A DNA stretch of 64,000 bases. It comes from UBA4417 sp031550085 (GTDB taxonomy: Bacteria; Bacteroidota; Bacteroidia; Bacteroidales; UBA4417). The stretch lies in the NCBI GenBank assembly GCA_031550085.1, contig JAVBOY010000009.1:103023-167022 (forward strand). Direction: 5' to 3'. The first letter of the stretch is position 1. Each line of letters begins with the position of its first letter. The notes below the pieces were generated by a model. That model was given only the letters and a program-made list of their open reading frames with translations. It was not told the origin of the DNA and searched no databases. Below are positions 44,943 through 54,300 of the stretch, in pieces. Position numbers and translations under genes: made by a program.

Positions 44943-45455
44943 ATGTTCAAAAAAACAACTTTCTCCGTCCTGGCCGTTGCTGTTGCGGCCCTGTTTTCGG
45001 CTTGTTGCGCCTCTCAAAAAAATCAAACGGCAAATTCAGAACCTACAGCTGCCATTGCAAGCCCGAAGGCCATTATTTATCAAACCAAAGCCGATTATTC
45101 CCGGAATGTACCGGTGATGCTTTCGGAGGATAAAAAAAGCATTGTTTCTTATCCCGGGCCTCGTGACGTGTTTACCGGCGGCGAATTGGCTTATCCTTCA
45201 AAACTTGCGGATGGCTGGTTTTTGGATAACCGGGGCATCGGCGCCAACGTGGCTTTTTTGAAATATACATACGAAGAGTATTCCAAAATGGCTCAAACGC
45301 CGTCGGCGACCGAACTTTATAATGCCATTATCGACAAAGACCCCATCAAGAAGATGTATTTCTGCGGGCCCAAAGGCAGTTATCAAAATATTGTCGATGA
45401 CTTAAATCAACTCATCGAGAAAAAGGATTTTAGTAAATTTAAAAAAATAAAATAA
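44943..45455 (+). CDS. Uncharacterised lipoprotein upstream of acetyl-CoA synthetase
   Basis: A 170-aa lipoprotein from the ATG at 44943; the upstream frame to 44907 overlaps the promoter. Type II signal MFKKTTFSVLAVAVAALFSACC, lipobox FSAC. The mature protein contains SYPGPRDVFTGGELAYPSKL, then WFLDNRGIGANVAFLKYTYEE and MYFCGPKGSYQNIVDDLNQL, a pattern I recognise as recurring in uncharacterised Bacteroidales lipoproteins but cannot name. It ends 9 bp before the acetyl-CoA synthetase, so the pair is an operon. Confidence 0.75.
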   Translation: MFKKTTFSVLAVAVAALFSACCASQKNQTANSEPTAAIASPKAIIYQTKADYSRNVPVMLSEDKKSIVSYPGPRDVFTGGELAYPSKLADGWFLDNRGIGANVAFLKYTYEEYSKMAQTPSATELYNAIIDKDPIKKMYFCGPKGSYQNIVDDLNQLIEKKDFSKFKKIK

Positions 45456-45464
45456 CGAAAGATA

Positions 45465-47513
45465 ATGATTACCAAAGAATTAATTAACCCTAAAAGTATT
45501 GTTGTTGTTGGTGGTTCGAATGATGTAACCAAACCCGGCGGAAAAGTTTTAAAGAACCTGATCGATCATCAGTTCAAAGGCCGGCTTTTTGTTGTAAACC
45601 CAAAGGAAAGCGAGATTCAAGGCTTGACCTGTCATAAAAATGTGACTGATTTGCCGCAAGCCGATTTGGCGGTGCTGGCCATTGCAGCCAAATATTGTCC
45701 TGAAACCGTTGAAATTCTCGCCCGCGATAAAGGAACCCGTGCATTCATCATCCTTTCGGCCGGATTCCATGAAGAAAGCGAAGAAGGCGCCCAATTGGAA
45801 AATCAAATTGTCGCTACTTGCGAAAAATACGGAGCCTGTTTGATCGGCCCCAACTGTGTGGGCGTGATGAACTCCAACCATACCGCCATTTTTACAACGC
45901 CCATTCCCAAGCTGGATCCCAAAGGCGTAGATTTTATTTCCGGTTCGGGAGCAACCGCCGTCTTCATTATGGAATCGTCGGTGCCCAAGGGGTTGGTCTT
46001 TTCAAGTGTGTATTCGGTTGGAAATTCCGCACAATTGGGTGTGGAAGACATCCTGAAATACATGGACGAAAATTTCAATCCCGAAACGGATTCGCATGTA
46101 AAACTGCTTTACATCGAAAGCGTGAACAAACCCGAAATGCTGTTGAAACACGCCTCATCGTTGATTCGCAAAGGGTGTAAAATTGCCGCCATCAAATCGG
46201 GAAGTTCGGCGGCAGGCAGCCGTGCGGCTTCCTCGCATACGGGCGCTTTGGCAAGCCCGGATGTGGCGGTGGAAGCCTTGTTCCGCAAAGCGGGTATTGT
46301 ACGCTGTGCCGGCCGTGAAGAATTGGCAACCGTGGCATCCATTTTTATGCATAAGGAATTAAAAGGCAAAAATATTGCCATTATTACCCATGCCGGCGGC
46401 CCGGCGGTTATGCTGACGGATGCGTTGAGCAACGGCGGGCTGGAAATTCCTCATTTGGAAAGTCCCGAACTGCTGGCAAAACTATTTCCCGGTTCTTCCG
46501 TTGCCAACCCCATCGATTTTTTGGCAACCGGAACTGCGGAACAGTTGGGCGAAATCATCGATTATTGCGATCAAAAGTTTGACGCCATCGATGGCATGGC
46601 GGTTATTTTCGGAAGCCCCGGATTGTGTGAGGTGTACGATGTATACAAGGTACTGGATGAAAAAATGCGCAACAGCCGCAAACCCATTTATCCCATTTTA
46701 CCTTCGATTATCAATGTAAAAAAAGAAATCGAATACTTCCTTTCGCTCGGCCGGATCAATTTCCCCGACGAAGTAGCTTTTGGAAATGCTTTGTGCAAAG
46801 TATTTTATACCCCCAAACCGCAACCGGAAACCATCGAAATGCCGGCGGTTGACAAAGCCCAAATCCGGCAAATTATCGATTCGTCGGAAAACGGCTATTT
46901 ACATCCCGAAAAAGTCCAACAACTCTTGGATGCAGCAGGCATTGCACGTGCCGGAGAAGCGGTGGTTACCTCCAAAACCGATGCCGTGAAATCGGCCAAC
47001 CAGTTGGGTTATCCGGTGGTGATGAAAGTAGTGGGCCCGGTTCATAAATCGGATGTGGGCGGCGTGGTACTCAACGTAAAAACCGATGCCAAAGTAGAAG
47101 AAGAATTCGAACGCATGATTCAAATCAAAGATACCACGGCTATTTTACTGCAACCCATGTTGACCGGCGAATATGTATTTGTCGGGGCTAAAAAAGAGCC
47201 CAAATTCGGACATATGGTGCTTTGCGGAATGGGCGGTATTTACATCGAAGTGTTGAAGGATGTGGCTTGTTCGTTGGCGCCCATTGCCAAAGACGAAGCC
47301 CATGCCATGATCCGCTCGTTGAAAAGCTACAAGATTATTCAGGGAATCCGTGGACAAGAAGGCGTGAATGAAGACCTTTATGCCGATGCCGTATGCCGTG
47401 TGGCTGCTTTATGCAAAGCTGCGCCCGAAATCGAGGAAATGGACTTAAATCCGTTGATCGGTAATATGAGCAAACTGGTCGCCGTGGATGCCCGTATACG
47501 GATTGAAAAGTAA
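45465..47513 (+). CDS. ADP-forming acetyl-CoA synthetase (alpha-beta fusion)
   Basis: A 682-aa acetate-CoA ligase (ADP-forming) with alpha and beta parts fused. The N-terminal CoA-binding Rossmann domain (PKSIVVVGGSNDVTKPGGKV) and ligase-CoA domains are followed by the phosphohistidine loop in SRAASSHTGALASPDVAVEA, a middle domain (HAGGPAVMLTDALSNGGL), and a C-terminal ATP-grasp domain (YPVVMKVVGPVHKSDVGGVV ... MDLNPLIG). It makes ATP from ADP, phosphate and acyl-CoA while releasing acetate or another acid. Following tryptophanase and a lipoprotein, it fits amino acid fermentation. Substrate range cannot be read from sequence. Confidence 0.92.
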   Translation: MITKELINPKSIVVVGGSNDVTKPGGKVLKNLIDHQFKGRLFVVNPKESEIQGLTCHKNVTDLPQADLAVLAIAAKYCPETVEILARDKGTRAFIILSAGFHEESEEGAQLENQIVATCEKYGACLIGPNCVGVMNSNHTAIFTTPIPKLDPKGVDFISGSGATAVFIMESSVPKGLVFSSVYSVGNSAQLGVEDILKYMDENFNPETDSHVKLLYIESVNKPEMLLKHASSLIRKGCKIAAIKSGSSAAGSRAASSHTGALASPDVAVEALFRKAGIVRCAGREELATVASIFMHKELKGKNIAIITHAGGPAVMLTDALSNGGLEIPHLESPELLAKLFPGSSVANPIDFLATGTAEQLGEIIDYCDQKFDAIDGMAVIFGSPGLCEVYDVYKVLDEKMRNSRKPIYPILPSIINVKKEIEYFLSLGRINFPDEVAFGNALCKVFYTPKPQPETIEMPAVDKAQIRQIIDSSENGYLHPEKVQQLLDAAGIARAGEAVVTSKTDAVKSANQLGYPVVMKVVGPVHKSDVGGVVLNVKTDAKVEEEFERMIQIKDTTAILLQPMLTGEYVFVGAKKEPKFGHMVLCGMGGIYIEVLKDVACSLAPIAKDEAHAMIRSLKSYKIIQGIRGQEGVNEDLYADAVCRVAALCKAAPEIEEMDLNPLIGNMSKLVAVDARIRIEK

Positions 47514-47531
47514 AGAGCCCCTCTATATCTA

Positions 47532-47547
47532 TCTCCCCAAGGGGAGA
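47532..47547. repeat. Short perfect palindrome
   Basis: TCTCCCC-AA-GGGGAGA just after the synthetase gene, without a T-run; probably part of a dispersed intergenic repeat. Confidence 0.45.
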
Positions 47548-47573
47548 CTATTCACATTTGGTTGTGATTTTCG

Positions 47574-47605
47574 ACAGGCTAAGGCGTTTGCTTTAGCCTG
47601 TTTTC
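47574..47605 (+). terminator. Terminator after acetyl-CoA synthetase
   Basis: ACAGGCTAA (47574-47582) pairs with TTAGCCTGT (47593-47601), extended by GGC/GCT, loop GTTT, followed by a short T-run. Confidence 0.75.
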
Positions 47606-47728
47606 TATTGTCAGATGTTTTTTTTACTTCAAGGATATCCAGAATGATTTCATTTCTGTTGAGAGCTTCTATTTAGGAACTTTCTTAATTTTGATGTGTT
47701 TGTTTCATGATATATTTTAAATAGTTTT

Positions 47729-47736
47729 TATTTTTG
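47729..47736 (+). promoter_or_regulatory. Bacteroidota -7 element for Big2/DUF4595 lipoprotein
   Basis: TATTTTTG, 62 bp upstream of the ATG at 47799; no -33 box at normal spacing. Confidence 0.4.
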
Positions 47737-47798
47737 TCGTATATTCCATCTGAAAAATGGGTATGCCTTATTTAATAATGTATTCTAAAAAACACACA

Positions 47799-48908
47799 AT
47801 GAAAAAAGTCTTTAAAAATTTTGCAGTAATCGCCTTTGCCGGTGTCCTGTTTCTGATGACCGGCTGTAAAGATGACGTAAAAGTAAATGGTGTTTCCACC
47901 GATCCCAAAGCCCTTACCGTTGAAATCGGCAAACAAGGGAACATTACGGCAACCGTGTCGCCGAGCGATGCCGAGAATAAAAGCGTGCAATGGATTACCC
48001 GCAATAGCGGGATTGCCACCATCAACAACCAGGGCACCGTAACCGGGGTCGCAGAAGGGGAAACCTTTGTGTTGGTGACCACCGTGGACGGGAACTTTAA
48101 GGACAGTGCTTTAGTAACTGTAGTAAAACCCACAACAGGGCCACAACATTTGCCTTCGAAAATAACCTATACGGAAACAACCCCGGGAGCTGCGGATTTA
48201 ACGATGGAGATGAATGTTCAGTACAACACGAACAAGCAAATTACCCGTATCGGGGTGGGAAAAAACGCCACAGATTACGGTGTTTTTGAGTTTGTTTACA
48301 ACTCTTTCGGGCAGTTGACCAAGCAGGTATTTGTTTCCAAAGTTCCTTCAAAGTTGAGTTATACCACCGAATATGCCTATTCGGAAAATTCGGTGACAGC
48401 TACCCAGGTTGACCAAAATCAAATGAACATCCAAACCAAATACGAGTTGGATGCCAACGGCAGGGTGCAAAAAATCGATTATATCGGCTCTTTGTCTTTT
48501 GTAAACTTCTATTATGATTCGAATGACAATCTGAAGAAAGCCGTTAACTCCAGCCAGAACGAGTTTAACTTTACGTACGATGAAATGAACGGCATTTTCA
48601 AAAGCATCAATTTACCCAACTGGTTTTTCTTTGACGATGACAATGCCCCTTTTGCTGAATGCGTGAATCTGGGCTTTCATGTAGCAAACAATGTAACCGA
48701 ATGGGGAACCTCCTGGTTTGACAACCAGTTTACATACATTTACAATGCCGATAACTATCCGGTGCAAATCGACCTAACGACTTCCGGTTCGAAAGGCCAA
48801 AATGGCTTCGGGCATCCTTTGGCAAAACGCTTGGATCAAGAGAAAAATCAAAAATCGACCAAAGCCACCACGACCTATCATTATACCGTTACGTACGACG
48901 CGAAATAG
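47799..48908 (+). CDS. Big2-domain lipoprotein with DUF4595-like region
   Basis: A 369-aa lipoprotein from the ATG at 47799 (MKKVFKNFAVIAFAGVLFLM, lipobox MTGC). Residues ~25-105 form a bacterial Ig-like group 2 domain (VEIGKQGNITATVSPSDAEN, SGIATINNQGTVTGVAEGET). Residues ~120-350 consist of YD/RHS-like strands (FEFVYNSFGQLTKQVF, FYYDSNDNLKKAV, FTYIYNADNYPVQIDL), as in DUF4595 proteins. It is likely anchored at the cell surface; the ligand is unknown. It is transcribed alone and ends in a strong hairpin. Confidence 0.8.
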   Translation: MKKVFKNFAVIAFAGVLFLMTGCKDDVKVNGVSTDPKALTVEIGKQGNITATVSPSDAENKSVQWITRNSGIATINNQGTVTGVAEGETFVLVTTVDGNFKDSALVTVVKPTTGPQHLPSKITYTETTPGAADLTMEMNVQYNTNKQITRIGVGKNATDYGVFEFVYNSFGQLTKQVFVSKVPSKLSYTTEYAYSENSVTATQVDQNQMNIQTKYELDANGRVQKIDYIGSLSFVNFYYDSNDNLKKAVNSSQNEFNFTYDEMNGIFKSINLPNWFFFDDDNAPFAECVNLGFHVANNVTEWGTSWFDNQFTYIYNADNYPVQIDLTTSGSKGQNGFGHPLAKRLDQEKNQKSTKATTTYHYTVTYDAK

Positions 48909-48929
48909 TACGTTTCGCTGCTAAAAAGC

Positions 48930-48969
48930 AAAAAATGCAAAATGCGGAGGAAGCATTTTGCATTTTTTT
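48930..48969 (+). terminator. Terminator after Big2 lipoprotein
   Basis: AAAAATGCAAAATGC (48931-48945), 7-nt loop, GCATTTTGCATTTTT (48953-48967), ending in T-run. It also lies 21 bp past the stop of the convergent sugar dehydrogenase gene and may serve both. Confidence 0.85.
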
Positions 48970-48989
48970 ATACCTGGCAGCCTGCACTT

Positions 48990-50207
48990 TCATTTCTTAG
49001 CGATCCTGTAGAGCCTCCCTTCATCGGTTACAGCGTAAAGTGCTCCGTCCTTTCCTTCGCCTATATCCCGAAAACGCTGATTTTCATCTGCCAGCAATCG
49101 TTCTTCGCCAACAACTTTATTGTCTCTCAACACAATACGGGCGATATGCTTCCCACTCAATCCTCCTATAAACAGGTTATTTTGCCATTCAGAAATCGTG
49201 GCTGAACTATAGAATGTCATACCGCTGGGTGAAATTACCGGATCCCAGTAATATACAGGCTGCTCGAGCCCTTCTTTTTGTGTAATACCTTCACCTACGG
49301 CTTCTCCGCTGTATTCAATCCCGTATGTGATCGTGGGCCACCCATAATTTTTGCCGGGTTTTATCAAATTAATCTCATCCCCTCCGCGAGGTCCCATTTC
49401 CGACAACCATAGTTCCCGGGTAACAGGGTGGATGGCCAACCCTTGCGGATTTCTATGCCCGTAAGAATAGATTTCGGGCAGGGCTCCCTGGGTATTGACA
49501 AACGGGTTTCCGGCCACCGGTTGTCCAGAGGGTGTAATGTGAATGACTTTGCCATATCCGTTGTCGAGGATCTGGGCTTTGGGTCTGGTTGCCAGATCGC
49601 CGCGTTCGCCGGTCGATACGAAAATATTTCCCTGGGTATCGAAAACAATACGGCTTCCAAAATGCATACTATTATCGTAGTAGGGGATGGCTCTGTAAAT
49701 AATCTGAAAATTCTGGATTTGTTGTTCATCAGCAGAGAGCGTTCCTTTTCCAACGGCAGTCAGTGAACCCTGAGCCGTTTTTTCCGCCAGCGTAAAATAG
49801 AGCAGCCGGCTTGTCTCAAAATCCGGATCAGGAGCTACATCCAGCAACCCTCCCTGCGCTCTGTCGTCTACTTCGGGAAATCCTGTAATGGGACTGCTAA
49901 GCTCGCCGCTGGTGGTAGCGATACGTAGGGTACCTGCTTTTTCGGTTATGACCAATCTGCCATCGGGAAGAGATGTTACCGCCCATGGTTTTGAGAGTCC
50001 GTCTGTAAGGATGGTTACTTGATAAGGAGTGGTCGTTTTCACGCCTGCTATTCGCGTTTGCCCTTCAAAAGCCGGTTTATAATTCGTGTTGGGCTGTTGC
50101 GTTTCCACAGGAGGATATGTTTGAGGCTCTTCTTTCTTGCAATGGGCGAATGCTGATAGAATAAGCATCGATGATAGGCCTGCTGCTATCGTTCTGAAAT
50201 AGTTCAT
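48990..50207 (-). CDS. PQQ-dependent sugar dehydrogenase-like (glucose/sorbosone) protein
   Basis: A 405-aa protein from the ATG at 50207 (MNYFRTIAAGLSSMLILSAF); the frame is open to 50360 but only this start gives a signal peptide. A Cys follows (FAHCKKEE), so it may be a lipoprotein, though the lipobox is poor. The mature part is a six-bladed GSDH-type beta-propeller: GLSKPWAVTSLPDGRLVITEK, AQGGLLDVAPDPDF, HFGSRIVFDTQGNIFVSTGE, YGHRNPQGLAIHP, GKNYGWPTITYGIEYSGE. Family enzymes (soluble glucose dehydrogenase, Ylil) oxidise aldoses with PQQ; the catalytic His is the one in the GSDH N-terminal part, not verified here. No PQQ synthesis genes are in view. Confidence 0.88.
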   Translation of the reverse strand: MNYFRTIAAGLSSMLILSAFAHCKKEEPQTYPPVETQQPNTNYKPAFEGQTRIAGVKTTTPYQVTILTDGLSKPWAVTSLPDGRLVITEKAGTLRIATTSGELSSPITGFPEVDDRAQGGLLDVAPDPDFETSRLLYFTLAEKTAQGSLTAVGKGTLSADEQQIQNFQIIYRAIPYYDNSMHFGSRIVFDTQGNIFVSTGERGDLATRPKAQILDNGYGKVIHITPSGQPVAGNPFVNTQGALPEIYSYGHRNPQGLAIHPVTRELWLSEMGPRGGDEINLIKPGKNYGWPTITYGIEYSGEAVGEGITQKEGLEQPVYYWDPVISPSGMTFYSSATISEWQNNLFIGGLSGKHIARIVLRDNKVVGEERLLADENQRFRDIGEGKDGALYAVTDEGRLYRIAKK

Positions 50208-50604
50208 AGCTGTTATTTTTAATTGGGTATGTACGGAGTTGCTCATCCGGTTTTTCAATAACAATTTAGATAACGGACTTGTTTCGTCTGTGATTATTCC
50301 GGCAACGATCCGGCTGAAGGGCAGATAGTTGGATTTCCATATTATGGAGGCTATTCTCAAAGAGTTTTTTTCACCACAAAGACACGAAGTTTATACAAAG
50401 AACACAAAGTTAATAATTTCATTTTTATGCAATTGTGTCCTTTTCGAAAGATTCTTTGTGCCCTTGTGGTGAAGTTTTTTTGACTTTTGAACAGCTCCGT
50501 TTCCTATCCCATTGGGTCGAATGGGGTTTTCGCATGTTTTTGCCTATAAACAGGCAAATCCTTCGGATTGAATCCGATTCAAGGTCGTAAGAAAAGACGC
50601 TTGG
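50208..50604. other. Intergenic region with inverted repeat element
   Basis: 397 bp between the sugar dehydrogenase start and the GNAT stop. It contains the dehydrogenase promoter region and the MITE-like inverted repeat at 50370-50473. No gene is supported. Confidence 0.5.
50370..50473. repeat. MITE-like imperfect inverted repeat (CACCACAAAG family)
   Basis: The left arm TTCACCACAAAGACACGAAG (50370-50389) is complementary to the right arm (50454-50473) except for three positions, with 64 bp between that also contain CACAAAG/TTGTGT sub-repeats. T-runs border both arms. Related decayed copies lie at 41087-41195 and near 63513-63557. Confidence 0.6.
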
Positions 50605-51126
50605 TTAAACGATCCATTTCCACCACCATTGGTCGGTTTGAGGCGTTGTGCCGATGGGAAAGTCGTGTCCGTAGCCCGAATATTCGAATCCGTATTTGGA
50701 ATAGAACCGTTGCGCCCGGGCATTGTATTCCCAAACACCCAGCCAGGCCATTTCATAACGGTTTTCTTGGGCATAGTCAAGGAAAAAATGCATCATGGCA
50801 TGGGCCACCTGTTTGCCATGGAATGACTTTTCAACATAAAACCGCTTTAATTCCAGTGCTTTGGGCGGATTTTCGTTGGGAAAATTCGCGTAATCCTCTT
50901 TGAAGTAAAGATATCCTACCGCTTGCTCATGATGTTTGGCAAAATAGCAATGGGCCTGGGAATCGGACAACAATTTCCGGATTTCCCGGATATGGAATGT
51001 TTCTTCCAAAAAGCCTTTCATATCGGCTTCGGTACAAGTATTCCAAAAGGTATCGTAGAATGTCCGGGCGGACAATTCGGCGAATGCAGCCGCTTCGTGG
51101 AATCCTATTTTTTCAATCGTGATCAT
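50605..51126 (-). CDS. GNAT family N-acetyltransferase
   Basis: A 173-aa GNAT protein. The N-terminus (FAELSARTFYDTFWNTCTEA) resembles the PaiA-type polyamine acetyltransferases. The acetyl-CoA loop is ELKRFYVEKSFHGKQVAHAM, with the V.KSFHGK.VA pattern in place of Q/RxxGxG/A. A late WLGVWEYNARAQRFYSKYGF motif is the usual motif B. It would transfer acetyl from acetyl-CoA to an amine; the substrate is unknown. It starts 6 bp after the TerC stop and is probably co-transcribed. Confidence 0.87.
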   Translation of the reverse strand: MITIEKIGFHEAAAFAELSARTFYDTFWNTCTEADMKGFLEETFHIREIRKLLSDSQAHCYFAKHHEQAVGYLYFKEDYANFPNENPPKALELKRFYVEKSFHGKQVAHAMMHFFLDYAQENRYEMAWLGVWEYNARAQRFYSKYGFEYSGYGHDFPIGTTPQTDQWWWKWIV

Positions 51127-51132
51127 CGAAAA

Positions 51133-52224
51133 TTACTTGGCAATTTTATCTTTTCCCCTTAAGTTGGAAACAAACGAAGCCATAAAACTGATAAATAAAA
51201 TACCCACAATAATCAGCAGCGATTCGGTGGCGTCAATGTGAACAAAATCGTGCAGCAACATTTTCAATCCGATAAAGCACAACAAAGCTGACAGGCCGTG
51301 TTTCAAGTATTTGATTTGGCGGATCATGCTGTATACGACGAAAAACAGCGACCGCAATCCCAATATGGCGAAGATATTGGAGAAGAAAACAATGTAAGGA
51401 TCTTTAGTGATGGAAAAAATAGCTGGAACCGAATCGACGGCAAAAATGATATCGGTAAACTCGATCACCAAAAGCACCAAAAAGAGCGGCGTAAAGTAAA
51501 ACTTGGCATTTTTCCGGATCCAAAAACGCCCGCCGACGTATTTGGGATATACGTTAAAATATTTGCTGGCAAATTTTACGACGGGATACTTTGCCGTATC
51601 CACATGTTCTTCTTTGTGTTTCATGATTTCTATCAGCATCCGGATTCCCGTAAAAACCAGAAATGCGCCGAAGACGTATAGAATCCATGCGAAACGTTGG
51701 ATGAGCGTAGCGCTCAGTAAAATGAACAACATCCGCATGACGACGGCGCCCAAAATCCCCCAGACCAATACCCGCTTGTAATATTTTTTTTGTACGTTGA
51801 AGGCCATAAACAGCAACAGCATCACAAAAATATTATCGACCGAGAGGGCATATTCGACAATGTAACCGGTGATGTACTCAATGGAAAGATTGTTATTGTA
51901 AACTTTGATGGCATCGTCAATGGACAATCCATTAATCCGTATGGCATGCCCGTAGCGGGTGACAATTTCCTGGAGTTTCCGCATGGCATTGGGATCGTCG
52001 GGCACAATGCCGTGGATCATATTGCCTTCGAATTTTATATAAAGAAAAAAGCCGAGGGCCAGGGCAATCCAGCAAGTGGTCCAAATCAACGATTCTTTGA
52101 AAGAAGGAAAATGGCTGTGTTTGCTGAAAATGCCCAGGTCCAACGCCAGGAAAATGCAGATAGGAACAATAAATATCAACAACGAAAGGACATCACTCGA
52201 AAAAATAAAACAAAATGGTTGCAT
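51133..52224 (-). CDS. TerC/Alx family integral membrane protein
   Basis: A 363-aa protein from the ATG at 52224 (MQPFCFIFSSDVLSLLIF); the longer frame to 52290 would place the promoter element inside the gene. About nine membrane helices with the TerC signatures VEYALSVDNIFVMLLLF and IEFTDIIFAVDSVPAIF, each with conserved acidic residues in the membrane. Family members (Alx, MeeF/MeeY) export Mn2+ and are linked to metal homeostasis. An insertion of ~70 residues after the second helix (FEGNMIHGIVPDDPNAMRKL) is common in the Alx-like group. Confidence 0.9.
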   Translation of the reverse strand: MQPFCFIFSSDVLSLLIFIVPICIFLALDLGIFSKHSHFPSFKESLIWTTCWIALALGFFLYIKFEGNMIHGIVPDDPNAMRKLQEIVTRYGHAIRINGLSIDDAIKVYNNNLSIEYITGYIVEYALSVDNIFVMLLLFMAFNVQKKYYKRVLVWGILGAVVMRMLFILLSATLIQRFAWILYVFGAFLVFTGIRMLIEIMKHKEEHVDTAKYPVVKFASKYFNVYPKYVGGRFWIRKNAKFYFTPLFLVLLVIEFTDIIFAVDSVPAIFSITKDPYIVFFSNIFAILGLRSLFFVVYSMIRQIKYLKHGLSALLCFIGLKMLLHDFVHIDATESLLIIVGILFISFMASFVSNLRGKDKIAK

Positions 52225-52291
52225 GGGCTGGGTTTTAAGACAATGGTAAAAACGAAACGGCGAAACAGCCGGCCCCGTTTTTTTAATCATG

Positions 52292-52299
52292 CAAAATTA
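52292..52299 (-). promoter_or_regulatory. Bacteroidota -7 element for terC
   Basis: TAATTTTG on the minus strand, 68 bp upstream of the ATG at 52224, in the gap after the symporter gene. Confidence 0.35.
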
Positions 52300-52325
52300 A
52301 CCTTTTTTAGGGCGGTTTTCGCACC

Positions 52326-54272
52326 TTATTCCGAAGGCGAATCGTTTTTCTCCACAAATCCCGAATCTTTATGGTCGCGAACCATATGGCGCAAGGCGGC
52401 AATCATCTCTTTCAAATTCTTGAAACCGCCGAGGGTAAACCAAATGGTAACGATCACAGAAGCCGCCAGGAAAATGTAGGTATAAATTTTCCAGAAGCCA
52501 AGCCATTCGTCGTTAGTAAAAGGACGGATCAAAAAATACGAAAGGGTTCCGAGAATGAATACAACTACCCAAAGCGCCGTCCATCCGGTCGTTGCAAAAT
52601 AAATGGCTTTGTCGCCTTTGGTAAATTCTTGGGTGGTGCCGAAGGTGGCTTTCCATCCTTTGGCTTGCGCCAGATTGAGGGAATCGTCTCCCGCGACGGC
52701 GTACTCGCCCCGGTGCAACAATTTGTCCATATTGGCTGCTTTTTTGGAAGAACCGAATAACGACACCAAAACATAGACCACGGAGGAAGCAATCATGGCG
52801 AGGAACCATCCCCATTGTCCGTTGATCGGGAAGTTGGGGATCAATTGGTTTAAGGCAATGTTCAGCGTTGCCGTCGAAGCGCCGGTAATCATGGCAGCCC
52901 AGGCCGCCGCTTTGGTCCCGCGTTTCCAGTATAAACCGCCGATAATTACGGCTCCCGAACCGCCTACGAAAATGGCTCCCGAGATGTTGAGGAACAGGAA
53001 TACTTTTTCAGTGGAATGGAACACAATGCTCAGTATGAAAATCAATAACCCGACGCCCAGGATGGAGAGTTTCAGGTATTTCAAATGTTCTTTGGGTTCA
53101 AAAGGCTTTTTGCGCAAGGGCATCACACAATCCTGAATAAAAATGCTTCCCCACGAATGCATGTAAGTGTTGTGACAGGTAATGGCTGCTGCCAGCATAA
53201 TGGCGGCAAAAGCGCCTTTCAATCCGACGGGCAGCAAATAATTCAATACCATGGGAACCCGCAATTGGCTTTGTTCGGCCGGCGAACCGATGGTTGCCAG
53301 AATGCCGTTGATGCTGTCGGCAATGCTTTTATAGGCATCGTGATGGAAAATGGTGTAGGCTACGATGGGCACAAACACCAAAAACAATCCCCATTGCGGA
53401 ACCAATCGCCAGTTGGTTAATACATCGGCCATTTTGGCCTCGTGGGCGCTTTTGGCGGCAATATTGAAAGACGAATTCCCCTGCCACGATAACTTGGTGT
53501 AAACCAGGCCAAACATTCCGATAAAGAAAAACCAGGGATTGAAATCCTGCACTTTGGATGCGTCGAACGGATTGATCAGCGATTGCTGTGCGGGCGCGGT
53601 TTCAACAGCCTGGCTGATGTGCGACCAATCTACCTGAACCAACAGCAAAATCACAATCACCACAAACACAATGTTGACAAATACTCCCTGGATAAAGTCG
53701 GTGAACATCACCGCAATATGCCCGCCGGTAAGGATAAAATACAAAGGAACCAGCACCATAACGGCCGTTGTGAGTATATAAGTTCCCGAATATCCGTAAA
53801 ACAGCCCGATTTCGGGAATGCCGCAGAAATAGATGAAAAACCGGGCGCTTACCGCCGGGAAGATAATCATGTTGACAATGCCGGAGGTAAATGCCAGAAA
53901 GCCTGCAAAAATCCGGAAGGCCCGCGAATAGCGCATTTCGAAAAACTGCGCCATGGTCAAAGCCCGGGTTTGCCGGAAACGGTACACCACCCAGCCGCTT
54001 ACAGAAATCGCTACCAAAATCACGGCCGTGGGCATTTCCCACCAGCGCGAATTAAAACCTGCCGAGTAATTCTGTTCCAAAGCGCCCACCACCGTGATGG
54101 CGCCCAAGGCTGCCGTACCGTGAAACATGGAAATAATGTAGCGCCCGCCTGTCCGGCCGGTTGCCAGGAAATCGGTAACACTTTTCATCAGGCTTTTGCT
54201 CAAAAAAACCATTCCGAGCATCAGCACAAACAATGCGATAATAATTGACCAATCGAGGTAGCCTAAGTTCAT
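52326..54272 (-). CDS. Sodium:solute symporter (SSF family)
   Basis: A 648-aa SSF permease with about 14 transmembrane helices. Visible landmarks are ATGRTGGRYIISMFHGTAA near residue 37, the SSF signature region (YSGTYILTTAVMVLVPLYFILTGG split over helices 4-5), and GAIFVGGSGAVIIGGLYW late in the protein. The C-terminus extends past the last helices with a charged tail. It imports a solute with Na+. As the last gene of the galM-adenosine deaminase operon it could take up a sugar or nucleoside; sequence alone does not say which. Confidence 0.9.
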   Translation of the reverse strand: MNLGYLDWSIIIALFVLMLGMVFLSKSLMKSVTDFLATGRTGGRYIISMFHGTAALGAITVVGALEQNYSAGFNSRWWEMPTAVILVAISVSGWVVYRFRQTRALTMAQFFEMRYSRAFRIFAGFLAFTSGIVNMIIFPAVSARFFIYFCGIPEIGLFYGYSGTYILTTAVMVLVPLYFILTGGHIAVMFTDFIQGVFVNIVFVVIVILLLVQVDWSHISQAVETAPAQQSLINPFDASKVQDFNPWFFFIGMFGLVYTKLSWQGNSSFNIAAKSAHEAKMADVLTNWRLVPQWGLFLVFVPIVAYTIFHHDAYKSIADSINGILATIGSPAEQSQLRVPMVLNYLLPVGLKGAFAAIMLAAAITCHNTYMHSWGSIFIQDCVMPLRKKPFEPKEHLKYLKLSILGVGLLIFILSIVFHSTEKVFLFLNISGAIFVGGSGAVIIGGLYWKRGTKAAAWAAMITGASTATLNIALNQLIPNFPINGQWGWFLAMIASSVVYVLVSLFGSSKKAANMDKLLHRGEYAVAGDDSLNLAQAKGWKATFGTTQEFTKGDKAIYFATTGWTALWVVVFILGTLSYFLIRPFTNDEWLGFWKIYTYIFLAASVIVTIWFTLGGFKNLKEMIAALRHMVRDHKDSGFVEKNDSPSE

Positions 54273-54300
54273 AAAAAGAAGAAAATGGTGCGGTAAAAAT

